Of a stretch of DNA of 64,000 nucleotides, positions 51,424 through 61,557 are shown piece after piece. Position 1 is the stretch's first letter, and each line of letters starts with the position of its first letter. Under the pieces are notes generated by a model, which did not search any database, was not told the DNA's origin, and saw only the letters and a list, made by a program, of their open reading frames with translations. Both the position numbers and the translations under genes were made by a program. Origin of the DNA: Canna indica (taxonomy: Eukaryota > Streptophyta > Magnoliopsida > Zingiberales > Cannaceae); the NCBI GenBank assembly GCA_034359265.1, contig CP136893.1, positions 48,061,501 through 48,125,500 on the forward strand. Reading direction: 5' to 3'.

Positions 51424-51672
51424 TGTTGGCGTGTAGACCTGGCGGGCCGAGTCACACTCGAACGCCGAGGGCGCTCAGGTTTGCTACGTATAAGGTGAAG
51501 GTGCGCCCTTCCCTCACACCTTATGAAGCAAACTTTTGAAGTAGCTTCATAGTCATTGCTAGAGGGTGCTTCAAATGAGTGAGAGGTGGAGGTGGAAGCA
51601 CTTGACCTCTTCACATGCCCCTTTTCTTTGCAAGCATGACAAATTACTTTACTTTTTCGGCTCTTGGTGCTA
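51424..51672 (-). mobile_element. Gag-only Copia-type element, left part
   Basis: Outer end TGTTGGCGTGTAG at 51424, preceded by target site AATCT. 51424-51525 is an inverted copy of the LTR at 59458-59638. On the reverse strand 51672-51530 codes the gag zinc knuckle (CHACKEKGHVKR) and a Ser-rich tail. The rest of gag lies beyond the CACTA insertion at 58806 on. Confidence 0.7.
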
Positions 51673-51689
51673 CACTACTAGAAATTGAG

Positions 51690-51980
51690 TCTTCAGCAAC
51701 GGCTATCAACAACGGCCGCTCAAGCCTTTGCTATTTGCAACGGCATTCTTACGGCCGCCCGAGCCGTTGCAGATATTTGTATCTGCAACGGCGTTCTAAC
51801 GGACACGCGAGCCGTTGCGAATTATTTTAATTATCTGCAACGGCTTTTTGACGGAAAGGTGAGCCGTTACTGATATTTTAATTATCAGCAACGGCTTTCT
51901 AACGGACAAGTGAGCCGTTGCTGATGATAACTTATTAGCAACGGCTTTCTAACGGGCGATTGAGCCTTTGCTGATAAGTT
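51690..51980 (+). repeat. CACTA left subterminal repeats
   Basis: Five or six units of AGCAACGGCTTTCTAACGG...GAGCCGTTGCTGATA, about 55-60 bp each. Each unit starts CAACGGC and ends GCCGTTG, so it is an interrupted palindrome. In En/Spm such subterminal motifs are bound by TnpA. Confidence 0.85.
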
Positions 51981-51999
51981 TATATAGGGCACACAGTCG

Positions 52000-52135
52000 C
52001 ACCCGACCCTTCTTCCTCCCGCTGCTGCCGCCGCCGTCTCCTGCTCCCGCCTGTCGCCGCCGCTGCCGCTGCTGCCGACGCCGATGACGCCTCTTCCTCC
52101 TCCTGCTGCTGCCGACATTTTCAGGTATGCCTCGC
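52000..52135. repeat. Low-complexity CTG/CCG trinucleotide stretch
   Basis: Runs of CTGCTGCCGCCG and CTCCTCCTGCTG ahead of the transposase leader. Frames across it on either strand are low-complexity Arg/Gly or Ala/Gly and are not genes. Confidence 0.8.
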
Positions 52136-52414
52136 CGGCCGGCCGTCTCTTCCCATTGCGGCCGGCGGGAAATCCGACCGAAACCCTTTTTTAAGGGTTT
52201 CGGCCGGCGGCGGTCGGCCGATGGCCGCCGCCGAACCTTGTACAGTGGTTGGACAGTGTGTCCGGCCACTGTACGCCGGCGCCGGAGTCCACCTGACTCC
52301 GGCACCGGAATTTATAGATTTATATATAATTTTTTATTGTTTTTAAATTGTTAATTAATTATTTAGATTAATTGTTTAATTTGTTAGATTAATTATTAGG
52401 GTTTAGATTAATTT

Positions 52415-52620
52415 CGGAATTGTCCACTTCGAACGCGCGCCGGAATCGTCCACTTCGGACGAGCGCCGGAATCATCCACTTCGGACACGCGCGCGCCGGA
52501 ATCGTCCACTTCGGACGTGCGCCGAAATCGTCCAATTCGGACGCGCGTCAGAATCGTCCACTTCGGACGTGCGCCGGAATCGTCCACTTCGGACGCGCGC
52601 CGAAATCATCCAATATGGAC
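52415..52620 (+). repeat. 26-bp tandem repeats in the CACTA leader
   Basis: Eight direct units of CGGAATCGTCCACTTCGGAC plus GYGCGC (one 30-bp unit). No spacer between units. It lies in the leader of the transposase gene, ~450 bp before its start. Confidence 0.9.
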
Positions 52621-53066
52621 TCGAACTGTCTCGAAACATTTAGAAAATAATCATGCATCCGACGAGTTCATATGTTTCACGTACGCGTCGACGAGTTGGA
52701 TATGATTTAGCAAAACCTTAGATCCGTTCGGGGATTGTATGTTCGTGTAAAAGAAGTAGATGATCTTTTATACGACGTACAATTCTTGAATTGTCCCTGA
52801 TTGGACAATTTGGGAATATAATTATTTGTACTGCACTTACGTTTTTATTTTAACTGTTAACTAATCATTCTAAATTTCGGCAACATCTCTCTTGTTCTCC
52901 GATACGCGCCCAGATGATATGCGTATTCGGAGAACTGTAGGGAGATGCTGCCGAAATTTAGAATGAAGTTAACGGTTAAAATAAGTACTTAGTGCAATAT
53001 AAATAACATAAATCCCGAATGGAATAAGACAATCTCACCTAAAGACATTAACCAAAGAAATTGTGA

Positions 53067-56000
53067 TTGATTGACAGAATCATGTCGACTGATCGAAGTT
53101 GGATGTACCGACGTCTTGATCGTGGAGCTTTAACTAATGAGTTTCGATTAGGCGTAACGTACTTCCTAAATTTTGCCTATTCGAATCGGAATTTCGTTAG
53201 CATGGGTGATCAAATCCGATGTCCATGCCGCATTTGTTCAAATGGATGATTTTTGGATCGGGAGACTGTCACTCTGCATCTATATACCAAAGGATTTGCA
53301 CCAAGATATTTTCTATGGACTTGTCACGGGGAGTCACGCGAAGTCGGGACGTCGAGCAATCCTGTCGTTCAGACATATGGTGAATCTTCCTCTGCTGGTG
53401 CTTCTTCATCCAGTCAATGTAATCCCTATAGAACTATGATACTTGATAGTCTTGGGGGTTAATTCCACCTGAATGATAATGTTGATCGGCTAGTTCTTCA
53501 GACATCAGTCCCACCAAATACTACAACGGTTGATATCACAGAAGTACAAACTGCGATAGAGATTGAATTACCGAATAAAGAAGCTGCAGAATTTTACGAG
53601 ATGTTGAAAGCTGTCGATGAACCTTTGTATGAGAATTGTCCTAAATACACTAGGTTTTCAGCAATGACACAGCTTTTAAACATCAAGGCCGATTGTAATA
53701 TTAGCGGAATTGTGTATGATCGGATTGCTGGATTGATTAATGGGATGCTGCCTACTAATAACAAGTTTGAGCCAACTTTTTATAAGACTAAAAAGCTAAT
53801 GAGAAAATTGGGGCTTGAGTACGAAAAAATACACGCGTGCCAAAATAACTGCATTTTATATTATAAAGAAAATATGCAGTTGGATAAATGCCCTGTATGT
53901 CAACATCCTCGTTACAAGGAGAAGAAATCGGTCCGACAGAAAAATATCTCATTTAAGGTGCTTCGGTATTTTCCACTAACACCGAGACTTCAAAGATTAT
54001 TCATGTCGGAAAAGACAGCCCCCTACATGAGTTGCCATGCAAGAAGTCGTGATGATATAGTAATGACTCATCCATCTGACAGTGAAGCATGGAAACATTT
54101 GGATACATGTTATCCTTCATTTGCTAGGGATACTAGAAATATCAGATTGGGATTGTGCACAGATGGTTTTAATCCGTTTGGACATTCTGCAACTCCTTAT
54201 TCAGTTTGGCCAGTGCTGCTGATAGTTTATAATTTGCCACCGTCAATGTGCATGAAAGATGAATTTATTTATCTTTCGATGATTATTCCTGGTCCTAAGG
54301 GTTCGCAAAAAGAAATTGACATATTTATCAGACCCTTGATAGATGAATTGAAAACATTGTGGACTGAGGGAGCTGTCACTTATGATTGTCATCGGAAGCA
54401 AAACTTCAATTTAAAGGCCGCGGTCTTGTGGACAATCAATGATTTCCCGGCGTACGGCATGTTGTCGGGTTGGAGCACTCACGGCCGACTCTCTTGTCCG
54501 TATTGTATGGAACACTCTAAATCAATCAGTCTTCAGAACGGACGAAAAATCTCATTCTTTGATTGTCATCGTCGATTCCTACCGGTTAATCATCAGTATC
54601 GAAGGAATCGTAATAAATTTACTAAGGGCAGAGTCGAAAGAGATGGGCCACCACCGATGTTGTCTGGTGAACAAATGTTAGCACGTGTTTCAGCACTTCC
54701 AGATATAGTATTTGGTCGCAATGAAAGAGTGTCAGGTTTTGGCCAAACACATAACTGGGTGAAAAAAAGTATCTTTTGGGAATTGCCCTATTGGAGTTCA
54801 TTATTGATTCGACATAATTTAGATGTCATGCACATTGAAAAAAATGTGTTTGATAATATTTTCAACACTTTGATGGATATTTCCGGAAAAACAAAAGATA
54901 ATGTCAAAGCCCGACATGATATGAAAATACTTTGTAAAAGACCAGAGTTGGAGTTACAAGAGGTCAACGGACGATATCTGAAACCGAAGGCCCCATATGT
55001 GTTAAATAAACAACATATCAAAGATGTTTGTCAATGGGTAAAAGAACTCAGATTACCCGATGGATATGCTTCAAACTTATCTCGATGTGTGAACGTCGAT
55101 GATTGCAAAATATCAGGGATGAAGAGCCATGATTGTCATGTATTCATGCAGAGATTACTTCCGATCGCATTTCGAGATCTTCTACCTGATAATATTTGGG
55201 GTCCGTTGACTGAATTAAGTATGTTTTTTAGAAACATCTGTGCAAATGTCCTTCGAGTCGAAGATATGTCAACACTTGAAAATAATATTATTGAAATCAT
55301 ATGCAAGCTGGAGCAGTTTTTCCCTCCTGCATTTTTTGACTCGATGGAGCATCTACCGATACACTTGGCATACGAGGCACGAGTTGGTGGCCCCGTTCAA
55401 TATCGGTGGATGTACTTATTTGAATGATACATGAATCGTCTGAAGAAAAAAGTAAAGAACACCGCAACTATTGAAGGATCAATATCTGAATCGTATATCA
55501 TCCAAGAAATTTCAACATTCTGCTCATTTTACTTTGAATCAACAGTACAGACAAGATTTGATCGTCTTCCACGTAACGACGATGGGGGTGTTCGACATTC
55601 AGATGGACGTTTAAATATATTTTGTCACTCAGGTCGTGCTTTTGGTTCTCGTCCATCTCGACACTTAAGCGATGAAGAGTATCATTTGGCACACTTGTAT
55701 GTATTACTCAATTATCCAGAGATTGAACAATTCATTGAAATATTTGACATTGAGATGGTGCAAAAATACTCTATTCACAACGATCAAGAATTGGAGAGAT
55801 TACGGAATCATGATTTCCCTACTTGGATTCAGACTTACAGCAAAGATCACATAGCTGAAATAGATGAAAGAATATTTGAGTTTGTTAGTGGACCGTCGCG
55901 ACTTGTGTCGTGCTATAGCGGATATTTTGTTAATGGGTATAAATTTCACACGGTTGAATATTCATTTACAAAGAAGACGATGAATACTGGGGTCTGCGTG

Positions 56001-56558
56001 AAAGAGACAACCTATGTTGAATGTGATATGAATTTTTATGGACTGGTGGAAGAAGTGATAGAGTTGCACTACTTCGGCTTAAAATCAGTGATCCTATTTA
56101 GATGTCATTGGTTCGATACAACAGAAAGGGGCATGAAAGTTCATCCAAAATACAAACTTGTTGAGGCTAATTACAAATCAAAATTGGCAGCAAATGAGCC
56201 TTTTATATTGGCATCACAAGCCGAACAAGTATATTACACGAAGTATCCGGCTCAAAATAAAGATAGTGCAGATTGGCGTGTAGTCTGTAAGACAAAAGGT
56301 AGAGGAAAAATTGATCCGATAGTAGGAGAAAATGAGCTGATACCTAATATGACACATGGTTTCTATCAAGAAGATGATCCTCCTGCTGTAGATCGTATTA
56401 TTCCAATACTCGAGGAAGCAGACACAACGTCAATTCAATTAGAAGTTGAATATGCTGATGATGACGATCATGAAATTGAGGAAGCTGGAGATGAAGAAGA
56501 TGAAGAAGAGGAAGAAGAGGAAGAATTCGAAGACTATTATTCAGATGATGAGGAATAA
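53067..56558 (+). pseudogene. CACTA TnpD-type transposase, three in-frame stops
   Basis: One frame of 1,164 codons interrupted only by TGA 53247, TAA 53460 and TGA 55425. Domains: Transpos_assoc (codons 1-110; DRSWMYRRLDRG, IRCPCRICSN, YFLWTCHGES), a spacer, Transposase_21 (~250-600; SEKTAPYM, GLCTDGFNPFG with a likely catalytic Asp, LDVMHIEKNVFDNI), DUF4218 (~640-790; EHLPIHLAYEARVGGPVQY), DUF4216 (~940-1070; CHWFDT, WRVVCKTKGRG) and an acidic tail of Asp/Glu. The protein would cut the CACTA ends together with TnpA. Each stop is a single codon in otherwise well-kept sequence, so decay is recent. The start at 53067 fits the domain edge. Confidence 0.92.
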
Positions 56559-56633
56559 TTGTAAAGTATATATTTTATTAAATATATCTCTACTATTTAT
56601 ACAATAATCTGATTATATATCTGTTCCACAGAT

Positions 56634-58169
56634 ATGTCTAGTCGTGGTTATCGAGGCAGGAGAGCTTCGGAGTCTCCGATCGGTGAGACTCCAGCACTTA
56701 CTCATGCTGTTGATCCTCCTGTTGCTGATCCTCATGCGGATGATACTGCCGAGGCTAGTACATCCAGACGCAGGCGGCCATGCGGGCCGAACAGGTGGCA
56801 GCCTCCACCAGCCACAGAGTCACGTAGATTGATTAGCGTATTGGGGAGCGGTAATATATCATGAATTATGAATCATTACAAATTCATTATATCATAATAT
56901 AATATTAAAATTTATTTTTGTTGTGCAGGTTCGAGCAAGAAGAAGTGCCGAGGAGCATTGCTTCTACTATTCGACGATACATGCACGGGGCATGGCCTAC
57001 GTGGTCTCACGTGCCTAGCGAGCACGTCGACATGTTATGGCGCGAGTTTGAGGCATGTATTATTATTATTTTTACATGCATGATGATTAATATTGGTACT
57101 GATATTATTATTTTGCAGGCTCGCTATACATGGGCCGAGGACCAAATGCCCTTCATTTACGCTGCCTGGGAGGCTATTTCCCGGGCAAGGTACAACGGGC
57201 AGCTGGGGCAGGCTCGGTCCCAAGCGATGGCCCGAGCTGGGACCACTAACATCGCGGAGACTCAGGGATACGGCCCCGGTTGGATTACTCCGGATATATG
57301 GGACCAGCTCATGGGAATATGGTCGACGGATCGATGGCAGGAGGTTTCTCGGAATGCGGCTAGAAATCGCATGTCGGGGGGAGCAGCGCGTCACACCGGC
57401 GGCTCTGTTGCATTTGCAGTGCACGCAAACCGTATGGTAAGTATATCTTTTAATTATATATTTTATTTGTTACTATGTGGACTAATTAATGTATTTGTTT
57501 TGTAAATGTAGACGACGGTGTCGGATGACGGGACTGTCCAGCGACCCTCCCCGATGGCGATGTTTGAGTGGACTCACCGTCGAGCACATGGGACGGGGGA
57601 GTACATCGACAACCGCGCTGCATACATTATGGTAATTATATATTTGTTTAAATTATTCATTATATATTTATAATTTAAGTTTTATGATAAATATTAAACA
57701 AAAAATCAAACTCGAGTAGGAGACCTACAGCCAGACGGTGGTGCAGCGCGGGGGTACCCCCGAGGACTTTGACGCAGCATCGTGGGTCGAGGCCGCAGGT
57801 GGCTGGGACCATGGCCGCGTATATGGCTTCGCAGATAGTGGTCATGCGTGAGCCGTACTAGGGCCACATGGGGCACCGACCCCTCCGGTCGCTGGTGAGC
57901 GGCCGTCCACCTCTAGATCCAGTTATGATCATAGTAGCAGAATAAGGACTCTAGAGGACACGGTCGCGCGTCACACTGAGATAATGGAGCGCCAGAGTCA
58001 GATGATGGCGGATATACAAGCTATGCTATACAACATGTCAGGTCATCCCGAAGCAGGCATCTCTTCGGCATCATCTAATCCATCGTCCGCGAGTCAGTCC
58101 ACGCCGGTGTACACTCAAGCACTCCAGACCCCGCCATATGATCCAGGCCATCCTCCATCGTCATCGTGA
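56634..58169 (+). pseudogene. CACTA TnpA-type protein (Transposase_24), spliced
   Basis: Likely exons 56634-56850, 56929-57052, 57119-57436, 57512-57631 and 57720-58169. The second intron seems to use a GC donor (GAG|GCATGT). Conserved stretch: RRYMHGAWPTWSHVP, LWREFEARYTW, YAAWEAISRARY, GYGPGWITPDIWDQL, then PMAMFEWTHRRAHGTGEYID, and after TGA 57849-57851 a C-terminal coiled coil (RTLEDTVARHTEIMERQSQM). This is the plant En/Spm 'Ptta' family; TnpA binds the subterminal repeats. At my first junction the reading frame does not carry over, so exon 1 or that splice site is uncertain. The TGA may be a real disabling change. Confidence 0.75.
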
Positions 58170-58439
58170 GATTCTGTTTATATTGACTTTGTTACTGAGA
58201 TATTGAACTTGTTTAACTTATTTTGTTTGGATATTGATACTTCAATTTTGCATTTGAATCGTTTTTATACTATCGTGGATAATTATCAATATAAATATAA
58301 TTGTTTTGATGTATATCTTGGTGTGTTTGTGATGTGTGAATGAATGTGTGTATGAGTGTATGGGTGTGTGAGTTATGTATCAGATAATGTATCAATGTAT
58401 CAATGGAAATTTAAAATTTTAAATATTTTCGTTACCAGG

Positions 58440-58795
58440 TTCACATCATCAGCAACGGCTTTCCCACGACCATCCGTGGGAAAGCCATTGCTAAAAGTGT
58501 ATCGAAAGCCGTTGCTGATGACCTACAGCAACAGCTTAGCGACGGGCTTTTACTAACGGCATTGTTACGGACTCAGCGGCCGTTGCTATTAATATTATCA
58601 GCAACGGCTCCGAGTCCGTGGCAAAACCGTTGCTGATAATATTTTTAGCAACGACCCGAGCGGCCGTTGCTGATCCGTTGCTAAGTTATTAGCAACGCGA
58701 GTTTCTGTCACGGCTCTATTGCAATGGCTCGGCCGTTGCTGATGCTCTTCAGCAACGGCTCAGCAACGGCATCAGCCGTTGCTGATGCCCATTTT
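58440..58795 (-). repeat. CACTA right subterminal repeats
   Basis: Inverted counterpart of the left array: six or more CAACGGC...GCCGTTG units between 58450 and 58790, ending just inside the right terminal repeat. Confidence 0.85.
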
Positions 58796-58805
58796 TCTAG
58801 TAGTG

Positions 58806-59638
58806 CTACTTCTTTGACTAGAAGAGCTATGGGCATGAAAACCAAGATTAGTAGTAGGTGAGTGACCATTGTCATCACCACCTTCATTAAAAGTGCCAAT
58901 CTCTTCGGTTTTGGCATAATCATATAAAATATTTAAAGTGACCCATAAGTCATAAGCCGAAGAGTAATGCATGACTTTATCTAGGATGCCATTTGGTAAT
59001 GTGCAAAGTATGTAATTCATGGCATCTCCATTATACTTAGACATTTTTTTATCCATTTCACTCCAAGCATGCATATCAACCTTAGGTTCAATGAATTCCC
59101 AATGTAACATGTTAAAGACACCAAAACCTTTAGTCTTCAAATAAGTGTACATCCTATGTTTCCAAAGACCAAAATTTGAGTCACCGAACCTAGGAGGTGA
59201 AGACGCTACACTTACTAGCTCCCAGGACTCCAATGCTAACCAATGACCCCCAAACCAATTGGTGTGAGGGAAGGGCGCACCTTTACCTTATACCGTAGCA
59301 GACCCGAGCGCCCTCGGCGTTCGAGTGTGACTCGGCCCTCCACGCCTACACGCCACGAGACAATTGATGATTTGACCTGCCAAGCCTACACGCCAACAAT
59401 CTCCCCCTCAGCAATCGCCAGCCGAGACTCAAACCCGAGACCCAGGCTCTGATACCAGCACCCAGGACTCCGGCGCTAACCAACGACCCCCAAACCAATT
59501 GGTGTGAGGGAAGGGTGCACCTTCACCTTATACCGTAGCAGACCCGAGCGCCCTCGGCGTTCGAGTGTGACTCGGCCCACCAGGCCTACACGCCACGAGG
59601 TGATTGATGACTCGGCCCGCTAGGCCTACACGCCAACA
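58806..59638 (-). mobile_element. Gag-only Copia-type element, right part with paired short LTRs
   Basis: Reverse strand, from the right: short LTR (59638-59458, TGTTGGCGTGTAGG start), primer site TGGTATCAGAGC (59457-59446) directly after it, ~59 bp of internal sequence ending in a polypurine tract (59410-59399), a second copy of the same 181-bp LTR (59398-59218), then gag (~59233-58806: FGDSNFGLWKHRMYTYL, MSKYNGDAMNYILC, SAYDLWVTL), cut by CACTA. The LTR-primer-tract-LTR set is the plan of a TRIM; the gag resembles Sirevirus/Copia gag. The outer end is followed by AATCC, matching AATCT at the left in 4 of 5 bases. No pol. Confidence 0.7.
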
Positions 59639-59711
59639 AATCCGCGCTAACTCGGGCCCACAGTCCCCTTCATAAGAATAAAATATTATTTTAGGATTTT
59701 TGGGCATAACA
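59639..59711 (-). repeat. Right LTR of the chromovirus, terminal piece
   Basis: Resumes exactly where 51423 stopped (AATCCGCGCTAACTCGGGCCCA) and ends GGGCATAACA at 59711. Followed by target site CTCGT, against CACGT at the left end. Confidence 0.85.
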
Positions 59712-60560
59712 CTCGTGTAAGGGCTCTAAGCCGGAAGTAGCGGCTCTGGGCCGAGGACTGTGCTTGGGGGATCAAGCCAAGCTCACCGAGGAGAGTAAGA
59801 CAGGGCCGCATGATGCGTCGTGTAAGGGCTTTGAGGCTAGAAGTAGCAGCGCAATGACCAATGAGTCGGGCTGGTGAAAAATTAGTCCTAGTCATGTATG
59901 GGCTCTGACTCTAGAAGTAGCGACTTTGGGGGCCGAGAGCCACGCTTGGGGGATCAAGCCAAACTCGTCGAGGAGCATAAGACAGGACCGCGCGAGGGGT
60001 CATGTAAGGGCACTGATGCTTGGCGCGGTGACCAATGAGCCAGGTTTGTGAAAATTGAGTCCTAGTCGTGTAAGGGCTCTAGGGTCGGAAGTAGCGGCTA
60101 TAGGGGCCAAGGACCATACTGGGGGGGGGGGGGGTGTCAAATTGAGCTCACTGATGAGCGTAAGGTAGGACCATGCGAGGGGTCATGTATGGGCTTGAGG
60201 CTAAAAGTAGTGGTACGGTGACCAACGAGTCAGGCTGGTGTAAATCGAGTCCTGGTCGTGTAAGGGCTCTAAGGCCGAAAGTAGCGGCTCTGGGGGCTGA
60301 GGACTCCACTCGGGGGGTCAAGCCAAGCTCATCGAGGAGCGTAAGATTGGACCGCACAATGGGTCGTGTAAGGGTGATGAGGCCGAAAGTTGTCACGCGG
60401 TGGCAAAGGAGGCAGATTGGTGAAAATCAAGTCCCAGTCATGTATGGGTTCTAAAGCTGAAATTAGCGGCTCTGGGGGCTGAGGGCCGCGCTTGGGGGAT
60501 CAAGTCAAGCTCGCCGAGGTGTGTAAGGCAGGACCACGCGAGGGATCGTGTAAATTTTGA
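59712..60560. repeat. Tat 3'-region ~180-bp tandem repeats, main part
   Basis: About 4.7 units with starts near 59713, 59895, 60070, 60257 and 60437 (period 175-187 bp). Units differ by roughly 15-25% by eye. Includes a G12 run at 60121-60132. It joins the left part at 41336 when the chromovirus is removed. Short open frames run through it on both strands but reflect the repeat only. Confidence 0.85.
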
Positions 60561-60849
60561 GTTGTGGGTTATTTGCTAGAGGGCGAGATTGTCGTAGAAT
60601 TGCTTAGCGCACATAGAAATACGAGAAATGTGATTTTTATTAAATACTAAAAGGAAATTGTGCGTATAAGAAAGTGTTATGTTCAAGCTTTATTTGTGCT
60701 TGCTGGGGCAATTTGCGTACGACTTGAGTTGTTATTTGGTTTTAAGGGTCGGATCAGGGCCTTTTTCGCGTGCCTCAACCTGGGTCTTGCTCAAGGATTC
60801 TTGCTAGCTGTTCGACTATGGTTGTGGGAGGTGCCTAGTGCGATGGACC
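60561..60849. other. Unassigned Tat internal sequence
   Basis: No domain recognised; lies between the protease end and the tandem repeats on the minus-strand element. Reverse transcriptase, RNase H and integrase, expected here, are absent. Confidence 0.5.
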
Positions 60850-61350
60850 ATTATGTTCTCTCTTTGAATCAGCCATCTTTTGCGTGAGGCATTTGTTGTA
60901 GCATCATTGAGCCTCCCTTTGGTCGGCATGGAGCACGCCTACTTCCGTCTTTGAAATAAGGAATTTCAGTGCCAGATGGGGGGTCGATATGACAACTCCC
61001 AGATTGTTCAAGGAGGGTCGCCCCAGAATCATATGGTACGGACTGAGGATGTTGATGACCAAGTATTGCACATCAATCATTTTTGCCTTTGGCTAGGAGT
61101 TAAATGTTGTCCTTAGCCATATGATACCTCGGACGTTGACTCTTTCTCTCGAGAAGCCTACCAAATCTCCTTTGCAAGGGCGAGTGAGGCTTCAGTCAAC
61201 TACATTTTTTTAAAAGTAGAATAGAAGAGGATGTCGGCATAGCTACCTTGGTCTATAATGACCTTTTCGGCAATAAAGTTTCCTGTGATCATAGAAATCA
61301 GATTGGGTCGTGCAGGTTTTGATCGATTCCCTGAAAATCATATTTGTAAA
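60850..61350 (-). pseudogene. Tat-type Gypsy aspartic protease
   Basis: Reverse strand: NFIAEKVIIDQGSYADILF (catalytic Asp in DQGS), a TAG soon after, then with a frame change KMIDVQYLVINILSPYHMILGRP and LNNLGVVISTPHLALKF, ending in the EVGVLHADQREA linker that normally leads to reverse transcriptase. ILGRP with a following LxxLGxVxSTPHL is typical for Ogre/Tat Gypsy elements. Stops interrupt it and pol is deleted beyond it. Confidence 0.85.
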
Positions 61351-61557
61351 ATGATATTACTGGGGTTTTAGAGATGGGTTGGTGTAGGCAAGTAGTGCTA
61401 TCGACTGCCATGATTGTCCAAAGAGATCTCTTTTTGGCCGAGCTTGATTTGCCGCCTCCCGCGAACACTCTGACAGTGTAGTCGATAACTCCTCGGAGTT
61501 CGTTTCCTGAGCGATCAGCTCGATTGTTCTCGCTAAGACCCGAATGGCAGTTTGGAG

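Larger units (their letters stand above)
51673..58805 (+). mobile_element. CACTA (En/Spm) DNA transposon, complete ends
   Basis: 7,133 bp with perfect 12-bp terminal inverted repeats CACTACTAGAAA (51673-51684; complement at 58794-58805) and a 3-bp target duplication CTA (51670-51672 and 58806-58808). Subterminal arrays of the CAACGGC/GCCGTTG motif occur at both ends. It encodes a TnpD-type transposase (53067-56558, three stops) and a TnpA-type protein (56634-58169, one stop), both forward. It is inserted in the gag frame of the gag-only element. Confidence 0.93.

Noticed and set aside
51949..52305. Long Arg-rich reverse frame
   Set aside because: Arises from CCG/CTG trinucleotide runs; no conserved domain and antisense to the transposon leader.
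52415..52620. CRISPR-like appearance of the regular 26-bp repeats
   Set aside because: Repeats are head-to-tail without unique spacers, lie in a plant CACTA element, and no cas genes exist.
51673..58805. Functional autonomous CACTA element
   Set aside because: Ends and target duplication are perfect, but the transposase has three in-frame stops and the second protein one; at best it could be moved by proteins from another copy.
59218..59638. Cassandra-type TRIM (5S rRNA in the LTR)
   Set aside because: Short LTR, primer site and polypurine tract fit a TRIM, but the LTR carries no recognisable 5S rRNA sequence.
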